Part shown: positions 48,670-57,572 of the stretch, piece after piece
Layout: each line of letters begins with the position of its first letter
Position numbering within the stretch: position 1 is the stretch's first letter
DNA from: Hyphomonas sp.
GTDB lineage: Bacteria; Pseudomonadota; Alphaproteobacteria; Caulobacterales; Hyphomonadaceae
Length of the DNA stretch: 64,000 bases
Reading direction: 5' to 3'
Assembly (NCBI GenBank): GCA_020638455.1
Contig: JACKIK010000001.1
Location: 1-64,000, forward strand
Position numbers and translations under genes: made by a program
Notes under the pieces: generated by a model
Database searches by the model: none
Seen by the model: only the letters and a program-made list of their open reading frames with translations
What the model was told of the DNA's origin: nothing

Positions 48670-49710
48670 ATGTCACCCAAACCTGCCTTCGACGACTGCC
48701 CGTTCGGGATCGGCCATACGCCGCTGACACGGTTCAGCATCGACCTGGGGGGCCACCGCCACGAGCTGTGCCTGAAGGAAGAGCGCCACAATGAATTCGG
48801 CTCGATCAAGGACCGGGTGGCCTGGCATGTGCTGTCCGGGACGATCGCGCAGACAGGGCCGGTGAGCGCCGTCGTCGACGCATCGTCCGGCAATTACGGC
48901 TACGCGCTGGCGCGGATCGGCGAACGCCTCGGCATCGACGTGACCATCGTTTCCTCGCCCTCCATCAGTGCGTACAACGCCGCAGGCATTCGCGATGCGG
49001 GCGCGCGGCTGGTGATCGCCGAAGCCCAGCCGGGCGAGACCTCCAATGCGGCCCGGGTGCGCGGCGCGCGGGAACTCGGCGAGCGTGAGGACCTCACCTT
49101 CCTCGACCAGTATTCCAACCCGCTGAACCCGGCCTCACATGCCGAATGGACGGCGCCCGAAGTGTTTGCGGACGGCCCGTTCGATGCGTGTTTCGTGACC
49201 TCGTCCTCCGGCGGCACGGCGCGGGGCTTTTCCGATTATCTCAAGGCGCGCGGCAACCCCGTGCCGCTCTACCTGGTCGAGCCGCAGGCCTCCGGCGCGT
49301 TTCTCGACGCGCCGCAGGCCGGCGGCAAGCTGAAGATCCCCGGTTATGGCAGCCAGCGGCGGTCATCCTTCTCGGGGATGAAGCCGGACCCGAACATGAT
49401 CCGCATCGACGAGCCCTCGACGCTTGCCGCCTTCGCGCTGCTGCATGAGTACGGTCTGGCGGAAGTGGGCCTGTCCAGCGTCGGCGTAATGCTGGGCGCC
49501 ATCGACTGGCTGTCGCGGCAGGACGCGCCGAGCTGCGCGGTCTGTATCTGTGCGGACGGAGACGAGCGCTATCTGGATGAATTCGAGTCGCGGTACGTCC
49601 CGTCTGTGGAGCGCGCGGACTATGACGCGGCACGCGCGCGGCTGCGCCCGGTGATCGGATCGATGGAGCGCCTCGCCGAGGCTCGCGAACGCAAGGCCCT
49701 GCAGGCCTGA
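48670..49710 (+). CDS. PLP-dependent cysteine synthase/SbnA-like enzyme
   Basis: Fold-type II beta-replacement enzyme of 346 residues. Motifs are the PLP lysine in HNEFGSIKDRVAWHVL, the Asn/Gly loop ASSGNYGYALARIGERLGIDVTIVSS, and the phosphate loop TSSSGGTARGFSDYLK. The SubDomain GYGSQRRSSF and the C-terminal acidic ADGDERYLDEF resemble SbnA-type 2,3-diaminopropionate precursor synthases and cysteine synthases. AAGG lies before the ATG. The acceptor nucleophile cannot be told from sequence. It is followed on the same strand, 158 bases on, by an acyl-CoA dehydrogenase. Confidence 0.82.
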   Translation: MSPKPAFDDCPFGIGHTPLTRFSIDLGGHRHELCLKEERHNEFGSIKDRVAWHVLSGTIAQTGPVSAVVDASSGNYGYALARIGERLGIDVTIVSSPSISAYNAAGIRDAGARLVIAEAQPGETSNAARVRGARELGEREDLTFLDQYSNPLNPASHAEWTAPEVFADGPFDACFVTSSSGGTARGFSDYLKARGNPVPLYLVEPQASGAFLDAPQAGGKLKIPGYGSQRRSSFSGMKPDPNMIRIDEPSTLAAFALLHEYGLAEVGLSSVGVMLGAIDWLSRQDAPSCAVCICADGDERYLDEFESRYVPSVERADYDAARARLRPVIGSMERLAEARERKALQA

Positions 49711-49868
49711 TGCAGCCTCGGGCCGCCGGCGGCTTCGTCATATGTTGCATTGCGCGGCCATGGCGGAACGGCGCTGACTGCCCCTCCGTCACCCCGTAGT
49801 TTCCCTGATTGCCGCGCACGTAAAGCTGCGCGGTAATGCCCGACCGGCTCCGGAACAGGGAGGGCGAC

Positions 49869-51017
49869 ATGGATGGCGGCTTTCCGTTCGTGCAGGCAGA
49901 TGCCCGCCCGCTGACGTGCGGGCGTGCCGATGCCGCTTTCCGGGCCGAAGTGGATGCTTTTCTCGATGCCGGACTGACCGAGGACCTACGGGCCGCTGGC
50001 CGCGCGACGACCGGGCTGAAGTCTGAAGCATGGGCCTGCAAGGCGTGGCGGGAGAAACTCGCGGCGCGGGGCTGGTATGCACCGTCCTGGCCGGCCGAGC
50101 ATGGCGGGGCCGGATGGAGCACCGAACAGCGCCTCTATTTCGAGAATGCCTCGGCCGCGCGCGATGCGCCATTGCTGATGAATTCGGGCGTGCGGACGAT
50201 CGGCCCGCTGATCATCGAGGCAGGCACGCCGGAGCAGCAGGCTTACTACCTGCCTGCCATCCTCCGCGGCGCGCATGAATGGTGCCAGGGCTTCTCGGAG
50301 CCGCAGGCGGGATCGGACCTCTCCGCCCTGTCCCTGCACGCCGAACGCGACGGCGACGATTTCATCCTGACCGGCAGCAAGCTGTGGACGAGCTTTGCCA
50401 ATTACGCGACGCACATGTTCCTGCTGGCCCGGTGCGAGCCCGACTCGAAGGGGCGAGACGGCCTCGTCTTCCTGCTGGTCGAGATGGGCCGGCCCGGCAT
50501 CGATGTGCGGCCCATCCGTTTCATCGACGGCGAGGAAGAGACCAATGAGGTGTTCTTCGACAGCGTGCGCACGCCGGCGGCCGACCGGATCGGCGAGATC
50601 GGCAAGGGCTGGAAAGCGGCCAAGCAGCTGATGGCAATTGCCCGGTCCAACAATACGACCACCGGCCTGCTGCGCCGGGCGTTGCGGGCGGCCCATCGCG
50701 GCGCGGCTGAAAGCGGCGTGATCGATGCGTCTCTCCGCATGCAGCTGGCCGACATGGCGCGCCGGATCGACGGGTTCGAAGCGCTCGAAGCGCACACCGC
50801 CGCAGGCCGCATCGGCGTCGAGGCGGCGCCGGCTTCCTCCGTGCTCAAACTGCTCGCAACCGAGCTGCACCAGGCGATCACCGAAGTGGCGCTGGAAGCG
50901 GCACCGAACGGCGATTTCGCGCAGGCCAAGTATTTCGCGACACGGGCAGCGACGATCTATTCCGGCACCAGCGAAGTGCACCGCAACATCCTCGCCCACG
51001 CCATCGGTTGCCCGTAG
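49869..51017 (+). CDS. Acyl-CoA dehydrogenase
   Basis: FAD enzyme that introduces the alpha-beta double bond in an acyl-CoA. The 382-residue protein has an N-terminal helical domain with RGWYAPSWPAEHGGAGWS, and the FAD/substrate motif WCQGFSEPQAGSDLSALSLHAERDGDDFILTGSKLWTSFANYA. The C-terminal domain has ARSNNTTTGLLRRALRAA and the YSGTSEVHRNILAHAIG signature. The usual catalytic Glu position near the C-terminus is ambiguous. GGAGGGCGAC precedes the ATG. It is next to a TetR gene and a P450, so it may act on a terpenoid or steroid side chain; that is inference. Confidence 0.88.
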   Translation: MDGGFPFVQADARPLTCGRADAAFRAEVDAFLDAGLTEDLRAAGRATTGLKSEAWACKAWREKLAARGWYAPSWPAEHGGAGWSTEQRLYFENASAARDAPLLMNSGVRTIGPLIIEAGTPEQQAYYLPAILRGAHEWCQGFSEPQAGSDLSALSLHAERDGDDFILTGSKLWTSFANYATHMFLLARCEPDSKGRDGLVFLLVEMGRPGIDVRPIRFIDGEEETNEVFFDSVRTPAADRIGEIGKGWKAAKQLMAIARSNNTTTGLLRRALRAAHRGAAESGVIDASLRMQLADMARRIDGFEALEAHTAAGRIGVEAAPASSVLKLLATELHQAITEVALEAAPNGDFAQAKYFATRAATIYSGTSEVHRNILAHAIGCP

Positions 51018-51023
51018 GCGGGT

Positions 51024-51566
51024 TCAGTCTTCGGACAGGCCGAACAGACGGTTGCCCAGCTCGCGCAGCGCAGGGATGCGCGGATCGTCCGCCGACGGAA
51101 GCAGCCATTGTCCGCCGACCGTTGCGGCGTATTGAATGAACGCCATCGAATAGGGATCGCCGGTCTCCGGGCGCAGGATGGCGATGGCGGCGGCAAGCCC
51201 CTGGATGCGCGCTTCATCGATGGCAGCAAGGGCTTCGCGGACGACCGGCTCCGTCACGGCGAGCTGGCGGACGCCCAGCTCGAATTTCGTGTCCCAGCCG
51301 GACGGCACCTCGCGCAGCAGGGCCTTCAGGGCGTCCTTGCCGGGCGATGCCTGGATGCGGGCGGCGAGCGCGTCGATGGCCTCACCGCGCCAGCGCGCCA
51401 TCAGCGCGGCAAGAAACGCCTCGCGGCCGTCGAAGTGATGATAGAAGCTGCCGCGCGTACGCCCGGAGGCCGCCGTCAGGCGCTCGATCACGAGCGCGCC
51501 CGGCCCCTCATCCGCGAGCAGGCGCGCGCCGAGAGCCAGCCAGTCTTCCCTGCTGAAGCGTGCCAT
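51024..51566 (-). CDS. TetR-family transcriptional repressor
   Basis: 180-residue regulator. The helix-turn-helix is at residues 20-45 (VIERLTAASGRTRGSFYHHFDGREAFLAALMARW), the classical TetR pattern. The C-terminal ligand domain ends GNRLFGLSED. The ATG at 51566 lies 22 bases from a perfect palindrome (51588-51600). It is divergent from the P450 gene and convergent with the acyl-CoA dehydrogenase, which makes both likely targets. Confidence 0.9.
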   Translation of the reverse strand: MARFSREDWLALGARLLADEGPGALVIERLTAASGRTRGSFYHHFDGREAFLAALMARWRGEAIDALAARIQASPGKDALKALLREVPSGWDTKFELGVRQLAVTEPVVREALAAIDEARIQGLAAAIAILRPETGDPYSMAFIQYAATVGGQWLLPSADDPRIPALRELGNRLFGLSED

Positions 51567-51587
51567 GGTTTGCCGGTTGACTCCATA

Positions 51588-51600
51588 CCATACTGTATGG
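51588..51600. promoter_or_regulatory. TetR operator in the regulator/P450 gap
   Basis: CCATAC-T-GTATGG is a perfect 6-bp inverted repeat. Flanking ATA.../...TAT extends the symmetry. It lies in the 66-base gap between the divergent tetR and P450 starts, overlapping where both promoters must be. Confidence 0.75.
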
Positions 51601-51632
51601 TTTGTATCACGGGCGCAGCGACAGGTCCAGTC

Positions 51633-53006
51633 ATGGCTTCCGAAACGCCCCCTCCGGCAACGCCGTTCCGCCCGCCGGCACCCTATCCTGCACCGGGGCA
51701 ACGTGCCGGCCTGCTGCACGGCCTGAAGACACTGCGCTCGCAGATCGAGGGATTGCCGCCCGACGTGTTCGAGGCCGACGCCTGGCGCCCGCCCCTGCCC
51801 GGCATGCCGCTGTTCGTAATGCTGCCGGACGCCATTCAGCGCATCGTGCTGACGGAGGCCGACCAGTTCCCCTTCGGCGCCCTGTTCGAGCGGATCATGC
51901 GGCCGGTCTGGGGCAAGGGCCTGCTGCTGTCGAAGGGAAGTGACTGGCGCACCCAGCGCCGCGCCGCCGCGCAGGCCTTCCGCGCCGCTGACATGGCCGC
52001 GCTCGCGCCCTTCTTCGTCACAGCGACCGAACGCGCACTCAGCCGCTGGCGGCAGGTGCCGGGTGGGCAGATCGACGCGTTCGATGAGATGAAGCGGATC
52101 ACCTTCGACGTCATTCTCGACACGATGCTGTCCGGCGCGGAGACGTTCGACCGGGAAGGATTCCGCCGGCAGGTGAAGGCCTTCTTCGCGGATGTGAACC
52201 GCATGCGGCTCAGCTATTTCCTGCGGCCGGACGCGTATCATGAGCGACGCTCATCCGTCGTCTCGCGCCACCGGGCCGGGCTGGAGGCGAGCCTGCGCGA
52301 CCTGATCCGCCTGCGGCGTATGTCCGCCTCGCGCGGCGACCTTCTGGACCTGTTGATGGCGGCGCGTGACCCGGAAACAGGCGACGGCTTCAGCGACGAG
52401 TTGCTGGCGGACAATTTGCTGGGCTTCATCCTGGCGGGGCATGAGACGACCGCCGTCGCGCTGACCTGGACGCTTTACCTGGTCTCGGCGCATGCGCCGA
52501 CACGCGAACGGCTGCGCGCCGAAGCGGAGGCCGTCATCGGCGACAGCGATGTGAGCCCGGCGCACCTGCCGCGACTTGGCTTTGCCCGGCAGGTCGTCTC
52601 CGAGGCCCTCCGCCTCTACCCGCCGGCCTTCCTGCTGACGCGTATTTCGGCGCGCGACACGGAGATCTGCGGACACAGGGTCAGGGCGGGCGAACGGGTG
52701 AATATCCCGGTCTATGCGATCCATCGGCGGCCATCGGTCTGGAGCAATCCGCATGTCTTCGATCCGGACAGGTTCTCAGCCCAGGGCCGGCAGCCCGGCC
52801 GATTCGAATACATGCCGTTCGGCGGCGGCCCGCGCATCTGTATCGGCGCTGCCCTTGCCATGGCGGAAGCGGTGACCGTGATCGTGACCCTGCTGCGCGC
52901 GGCGGACTTCACGCCTCCATCGCCGGACAGGGTGTGGCCACAGACCGGCCTTGCCCTTTATCCGCGCCATGGCATGTCGATGACGGTGAGGTTCCGGCCG
53001 CGCTGA
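51633..53006 (+). CDS. Cytochrome P450
   Basis: Haem monooxygenase of 457 residues. The I-helix oxygen motif is AGHETTA, the ExxR pair is in SEALRLYPPAFLLTR, and the haem-binding loop is FGGGPRICIGAALA with the axial Cys. The RQVVSEALRLYPP and IHRRPSVWSNPHVFDPDRF segments are typical of the CYP152-unrelated, CYP4/CYP102-like group. No reductase is fused or adjacent. The start MASETPPP follows a weak ribosome site. Substrate is unknown. Confidence 0.92.
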   Translation: MASETPPPATPFRPPAPYPAPGQRAGLLHGLKTLRSQIEGLPPDVFEADAWRPPLPGMPLFVMLPDAIQRIVLTEADQFPFGALFERIMRPVWGKGLLLSKGSDWRTQRRAAAQAFRAADMAALAPFFVTATERALSRWRQVPGGQIDAFDEMKRITFDVILDTMLSGAETFDREGFRRQVKAFFADVNRMRLSYFLRPDAYHERRSSVVSRHRAGLEASLRDLIRLRRMSASRGDLLDLLMAARDPETGDGFSDELLADNLLGFILAGHETTAVALTWTLYLVSAHAPTRERLRAEAEAVIGDSDVSPAHLPRLGFARQVVSEALRLYPPAFLLTRISARDTEICGHRVRAGERVNIPVYAIHRRPSVWSNPHVFDPDRFSAQGRQPGRFEYMPFGGGPRICIGAALAMAEAVTVIVTLLRAADFTPPSPDRVWPQTGLALYPRHGMSMTVRFRPR

Positions 53007-53018
53007 CGCCCGCACGCC

Positions 53019-53795
53019 TCAGGCAGGTTCGGCCAATTTGTGGTGGCCTGCCCGTTGCGGCAGGACGATCATGGTGAGGATCATCAGGATGCTGAGCGCA
53101 GACACGATCAGGGGCCGGTCGATGTCGAGGCCGCCATGGTCGGGCTTGTCGAGGAAATTCCCGAGCACGGCGCCCAGCGGCCGGGTCAGCACGAACGCCG
53201 CCCAGAACAGCCAGACGCCGCTGACGGCGCGGCGCAGCTGCAGGCCAAGGACGACGAGCAGCATCGCGCTGATCACCATGGCCGAGCCCCAATAGCCAAG
53301 ACCCGCCGTGTCAGCGAACCAGTCGCCGAGCGCGGTGCCGAGGGTCTGCGAGAAGGTGATGGTGATCCAGTAGAACAGTTCCGTGCGCCGGTCAGCGATC
53401 TGGTCGGCGGATATGCGCCCAAGCGCGAAGCGCCAGGTCAGCAGCGAGGCGATCACCAGCGACAGAAGCAGGATCGAGCCGCCGGTATAGCCAAGGCCGA
53501 TGGAGCGGGTGGCATAGTCGGCCAGCGTCGTGCCCGCCGTGGTCGAGGCCACGATGGTGAGCCAGTACAGGCTGGAATGGAAGCGGCGGGCAAGGATCTG
53601 GATCGCGGCGAGCGATACGAACACGCTGGCGAGGATCACCGTTGCGGTGAGGTAGCCGAGCCCCATGTCCATGCTGACGAGATTGCCGCCGACCTCTCCG
53701 AGCGTGGTGGCAAGGATCTTCACGATCCAGAAGCCGGCCGTTGCGGCAGGCACCTTGCTGAGAATTTCGCTGTCGTCCTGTATCCGGGGTGTCAC
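53019..53795 (-). CDS. COG4705-type membrane protein with DUF347 repeats
   Basis: 258-residue membrane protein with eight helices arranged as four repeats, each starting with a T-GE/D-like motif: VKILATTLGEVGGNLVS, LTIVASTTAGTTLADYATRS, ITITFSQTLGTALGDWFADT, AFVLTRPLGAVLGNFLDKP. These are the DUF347 signatures. A GTG at 53795 is used; the upstream in-frame Met at 53906 would add an unrelated leader. Function is unknown; some relatives are linked to manganese or cation handling, which I cannot confirm. Confidence 0.8.
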   Translation of the reverse strand: MTPRIQDDSEILSKVPAATAGFWIVKILATTLGEVGGNLVSMDMGLGYLTATVILASVFVSLAAIQILARRFHSSLYWLTIVASTTAGTTLADYATRSIGLGYTGGSILLLSLVIASLLTWRFALGRISADQIADRRTELFYWITITFSQTLGTALGDWFADTAGLGYWGSAMVISAMLLVVLGLQLRRAVSGVWLFWAAFVLTRPLGAVLGNFLDKPDHGGLDIDRPLIVSALSILMILTMIVLPQRAGHHKLAEPA

Positions 53796-53964
53796 TTTGT
53801 GGCGCCTCGCTTTTTCAAATCGGGTTGTGTGTAGCAGGTGGCCGCACCGGATGGATCGCGTGGCCGGCCATGGCCCACCGGCATTGCCCGGACGGGCAGC
53901 GCACAATGGGTACGAGGCAACGTAACGCGCGGATCCGGAATTGGTTCCCGCGAGGGCGCCGGGA

Positions 53965-55323
53965 TCAGAACGACAGCGCGGCGTTCAGGGCGTTGAGCAC
54001 ATCGGCATCGCGCGAATAGACGTCCGGGAAATAGGCCACGCTGCCATCTTCAGCCTCGTATGCGGTCAGGTAGGTCACGTAGACGGGCACCGGTGCGGCA
54101 AGGTCGATCCGGGTTTCGTCGCCTGTTGCGACGGTCGCATCGATCTCCGCCCGGCCCCATCCGGGCGTGTCGGCCAGCACCCATTCAGCAACGTCCAGCG
54201 GGTCCTGCACGCGGATGCAGCCGGAGGAGAATGTACGCTGCATCTCATCGAAGAGCTGCTTGTCCGGCGTATCGTGCAGGTAAACGCTGTGCGCGTTGGG
54301 GAACATGATCTTGACCTGGCCCAGCGCATTGGCGGGGCCCGGCTTCTGGCGGATCCGGTACGGAAACCCCGCCGCAGTCACGGTGTTCCAGTCGATCCCG
54401 GCGGGATCGACCGCATTCACCTCCCGGTCGAGGATCTGGTAGCCGAGCCGCGTGACGGTTCCCGGGTCCTTGCGGAACTGGGCCAGCTTGTCGTGCCGGG
54501 CGATGCTCTCGGGAACCTCCCACCAGGGGTTCAGGACGACATATTCGATCTGGTCGGACAGGGCCGGAGTCTGGCGGCCGATCTGGCCGAAAATGGCGGC
54601 GTGGCGGGACGTCGCGATGCCATCCGAAACCGTATCGACCTCGAAAGCGGGAATATTGGCGAGCACGTAGCGTCCGCCGGCCTCATGCGGCAGCCAGCGC
54701 AGCCGTTCGAGATTGACGCGCAGCGTGTCGATCCTGGTGGCGATGGTGAACCACGCCCCGGCGTCCTTTTCGCCGGCAAGCGCCGCGCGCTGGCGGGCAA
54801 GCTCGCCACGCAGGGCAAGATAGGCCGGCGTGGACGGCGCGGAAGCATCAAGCGCGGCGGCAAGCGCCTCCGCATCGCCGCCCGCTTCGAGCCGGTCGAG
54901 CGTTGCAATCATGTTTCCGTCGATGGCGCGGCGCCGCGCAAGCGTATCCGGGTCGAGGGCGCCGTGCCTGAGGTCGGACGCGGCGAGCAGCCAGGCCTGC
55001 CGCGCCGCGGCAAGCTGCGCCTCCGAGCCCGGCTGAAGCGCTGCAATCTGCGAATAGGCATAGGCCTCCGGATCGAGCCCATGATCGGCGACGCGTGCCA
55101 GCGAAGCGAGGACAGGAATGACCGCTGCAGCGGGAGCCTCTGCGTCGGCAACAGGGGCCGGCGCATCCGCCTGCCCCGCTCCGGCCTCCGGCGCAACAAT
55201 CACGGCCGGCGCGGCAGGCAGGTCCGGCTGGTGCGCGCAGGCACCGAGCAGCCACAGGCCGAGGCCGGCAAGCGCTGGCATATGGCCTTTCCCGGAAATG
55301 CGTCTTGAGGCGAACATGATCAT
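53965..55323 (-). CDS. L,D-transpeptidase (YcbB type) lipoprotein
   Basis: Cross-links peptidoglycan through 3-3 bonds. The 452-residue protein has a lipobox at LWLLGAC, an Ala/Pro-rich linker, and an SCAN-like scaffold with LRWLPHEAGGRYVLANIPAFEV and NPWWEVPESIA. The catalytic domain follows, with HDTPDKQLFDEMQRTFSSGCIRVQDPLDVAEW (His and Cys). The C-terminal lid is VTYLTAYEAEDGSVAYFPDVYSRD. The ATG overlaps the stop of the upstream DUF4345 gene (ATGA), so the pair is coupled. Confidence 0.9.
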   Translation of the reverse strand: MIMFASRRISGKGHMPALAGLGLWLLGACAHQPDLPAAPAVIVAPEAGAGQADAPAPVADAEAPAAAVIPVLASLARVADHGLDPEAYAYSQIAALQPGSEAQLAAARQAWLLAASDLRHGALDPDTLARRRAIDGNMIATLDRLEAGGDAEALAAALDASAPSTPAYLALRGELARQRAALAGEKDAGAWFTIATRIDTLRVNLERLRWLPHEAGGRYVLANIPAFEVDTVSDGIATSRHAAIFGQIGRQTPALSDQIEYVVLNPWWEVPESIARHDKLAQFRKDPGTVTRLGYQILDREVNAVDPAGIDWNTVTAAGFPYRIRQKPGPANALGQVKIMFPNAHSVYLHDTPDKQLFDEMQRTFSSGCIRVQDPLDVAEWVLADTPGWGRAEIDATVATGDETRIDLAAPVPVYVTYLTAYEAEDGSVAYFPDVYSRDADVLNALNAALSF

Positions 55324-55796
55324 AAAGCCCTGTCTGCCGTGTCAGGCTGCGGACTGCGCCGCGGCGTGGTGACGCTGTTGAAGAAGGAAATGCCGATCAA
55401 GGCAACCGGCAGGACCAGCTCGGTCCCCATCAGGACGACGAAAAGCGGATGCGGCGTGCCCGCAGCGCCCAGCGACAGAACGCGCCCGACGCCGCCGAGC
55501 AAGAACAGGCCGAGCAGCAGGCGCGCCTGGCCGATACTGTCCGGCAGGCGGCGCGCCACACGCAGGGCGAAGATGCCGTAGACGAACCAGAACACCGCGT
55601 AGAAGCGGAGCTCGCTGTCGGTATTGGCGGCGGCGAGGCCTGCCAGGTCCGTGCCCGTCCTGGCGACGGCATCCAGCAGGACGGCGAAGGCATGCCCTGT
55701 CGCGGCCGGACCGAGCAGGAACATCATCGCGCCGATGAGCATGGCCGCGATGCCCAGGGCACGGAGCCCGAACCGGAAGACCTGCGCCGCCATCAT
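55320..55796 (-). CDS. DUF4345-family membrane protein
   Basis: 158-residue membrane protein with four helices: ALGIAAMLIGAMMFLLGPAA, LRFYAVFWFVYGIFALRVAR, LLLGLFLLGGVGRVLSLGAAG, and FVVLMGTELVLPVALIGISFF. These are the DUF4345 signatures, with RFYAVFW and GGVGRVLS. It lies 4 bases from the upstream gene's stop and overlaps the L,D-transpeptidase start, so it is co-translated with it. Function unknown. Confidence 0.78.
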   Translation of the reverse strand: MMAAQVFRFGLRALGIAAMLIGAMMFLLGPAATGHAFAVLLDAVARTGTDLAGLAAANTDSELRFYAVFWFVYGIFALRVARRLPDSIGQARLLLGLFLLGGVGRVLSLGAAGTPHPLFVVLMGTELVLPVALIGISFFNSVTTPRRSPQPDTADRAL

Positions 55797-55800
55797 CGGC

Positions 55801-57000
55801 CTAGTCCTTGAGGTCTTTCAGCCATGTGTAGGCGATGTCGGGGATATCGAGGCCCTTGGTATCCGCCGAGCGCCAGGTGCCCTCATCGTACTTGCGGGAC
55901 GCGCGATACAGCATCTGGCGTGCGGCGGCCGGGTCCGGCGCGGTCTTCGTGCGCGCATACATCTTGCCCATGGCCGAGACGAAACCGTCGCTACCCCTCG
56001 CCGCGACATAGGCATCATAGGTCCGGCCGATGGATTCGATGACCTGCACGGCCGGGGAGGATTCCTGGAACCAGTCCTCCTGCGGCAGCGGGCCCGCAGA
56101 CACCAGCGGGTCTTCCTTTCCTGTCGGTATGCTGACGACCGCAGGCAACATGGATTCGATGCGCGACAGGTTCGAGGTGTCGTAGTCGTGCCAGTAGTAG
56201 TTCTCGGCTTCTCCGGGCTTCAGCGCAGCGTCACGGAACGTCCTGATCGCGGCGACCAGTTCCCGTGTGCGGTCGGGATCCGTCCCGGCAATCTTTTCTG
56301 CATAGTCCATCCGCATGTTCATCAGGGATTCCTGCAGCAGCTCCATGCCACCGCCCGCATTCTTGAGCGGACAGGGCGTTGCCATGCGCTCGGCGAACGA
56401 GACGGCCAGCTGCCCGCCATCCTTGTGATCGGTAAGCCAGCCGCGCGCCGCCAGTATGTCCCAGAAAATATTGTCCGTGCACGCGGCCGGCGGTTCCGTG
56501 CTGGTGATGTACGGGTGGGACATGCCCGCCAGCGCATGGAAGTTCAGCAGGGCCGTGATCAGGTCCTTGCGGAGGCTGGTCGGCTCCTCGGTCGGAATGC
56601 CGACATTCTCGACGCGCCAGCCCCCATCCACCGGGTAGGTCTGGTTGCGGTCTTCGAGCGACCAGTAGGCCTGGCTGTCGTCGAAGGCCTTCGTCACTTC
56701 CGCATACACCGTCGCCGCGGGGGCCTGCGCCTGGTTCAGCGTGTTGGCCCTGGTGAAGTGGGCCATCGCCGCGTAGTGCAAGGCAAAGGCATTGCCGGGG
56801 CACTGCTTCGCCGTGTCATCAAGGTAGGGTATCTTGCTGTCGAGCGTGACCTCCCCCCTCCTGATCTGCTGGATCGTGCTGGCGACGGTCTCCGACAGGC
56901 GTGCCGCGCAATTGCCGGGAGCAGCATGATTTTCGGCACTCGCCAGTCCGGCCGTCAGGGTGGCGAGCAGGCCCGCCGCGGCAATCCGAATCGCTTTCAT
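55801..57000 (-). CDS. Secreted protein of unknown function
   Basis: 399-residue protein with a signal peptide (AAAGLLATLTAGLASAEN). The mature part is helical with conserved-looking Cys/Trp and His residues (NCAARLSETVAS, QCPGNAFALHYAAMAHFTRANTLNQAQ, TDNIFWDILAARGWLTDH, AENYYWHDYDTSNLSRIES). The TPR-like spacing in residues 70-115 may form a repeat scaffold, but no family is recognised. GGAGGCTCGG precedes the ATG. It is upstream of the DUF4345/L,D-transpeptidase pair on the same strand. Confidence 0.7.
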   Translation of the reverse strand: MKAIRIAAAGLLATLTAGLASAENHAAPGNCAARLSETVASTIQQIRRGEVTLDSKIPYLDDTAKQCPGNAFALHYAAMAHFTRANTLNQAQAPAATVYAEVTKAFDDSQAYWSLEDRNQTYPVDGGWRVENVGIPTEEPTSLRKDLITALLNFHALAGMSHPYITSTEPPAACTDNIFWDILAARGWLTDHKDGGQLAVSFAERMATPCPLKNAGGGMELLQESLMNMRMDYAEKIAGTDPDRTRELVAAIRTFRDAALKPGEAENYYWHDYDTSNLSRIESMLPAVVSIPTGKEDPLVSAGPLPQEDWFQESSPAVQVIESIGRTYDAYVAARGSDGFVSAMGKMYARTKTAPDPAAARQMLYRASRKYDEGTWRSADTKGLDIPDIAYTWLKDLKD

Positions 57001-57022
57001 CCGAGCCTCCGTTTTCAGGACC

Positions 57023-57493
57023 CTATTCGACAATCTCCGCCATTGGCAGGCCCGCCGCGGCGATACCGGTATTGCCGCATTCCTCGTCGAACTCCGACGG
57101 CGCGCCGGAGACGCCGACACCACCGATCAGCTGGCCCGTGGCAAGGCGGATCGGCAGGCCGCCGCGCCACGTCGCCATGTTCGGCGCCGGGCCGCCCCAT
57201 TTCGCGGTCTCGGCGCTGGCAACGCCGTACATGGCAGCTGACCGGCCCTTCCACTGCGAGACGTCGCGCACCGAGGCATCGGCCATGTCCATCTGGGCGA
57301 AAGCCTTGAGATTGCCGTGCTGGTCGAACACCGACACCGCGACGCCATGCCCGTTGGCCGCAGCATGGTCGACACAGGCTGCTATGATCACCTGTGCCGT
57401 CGACAGGTCCAGCGTCGGCTCGGCACGCTGGGCCTCGGCCGTGGCGCAGGCGGTCGCCAGAAACGCCGTCGAAAGGATAATAGCGCGCAACAT
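57023..57493 (-). CDS. GlcG/HbpS-family haem-binding-like protein, secreted
   Basis: 156-residue protein with a signal (IILSTAFLATACATAEAQ). The GlcG/HbpS core is present: LSTAQVIIAACVDHAAANGHGVAVSVFDQHGNLKAFAQMDMADASVRDVSQWKGRSAAMYG, and GGLPIRLATGQLIGGVGVSGAPSEFDEECGNTGIAAAG. Relatives bind haem or act as extracellular sensors; the haem role here is assumed from the family. It is separate from glycolate oxidase genes, which GlcG otherwise accompanies. Confidence 0.85.
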   Translation of the reverse strand: MLRAIILSTAFLATACATAEAQRAEPTLDLSTAQVIIAACVDHAAANGHGVAVSVFDQHGNLKAFAQMDMADASVRDVSQWKGRSAAMYGVASAETAKWGGPAPNMATWRGGLPIRLATGQLIGGVGVSGAPSEFDEECGNTGIAAAGLPMAEIVE

Positions 57494-57572
57494 GAAACGT
57501 CCCTCCCGGTGGATGATCCGGAAGGGACGCTAGACCGGCAAAGGACGGAATGCCAGTCATGTTCAGGAAGGA

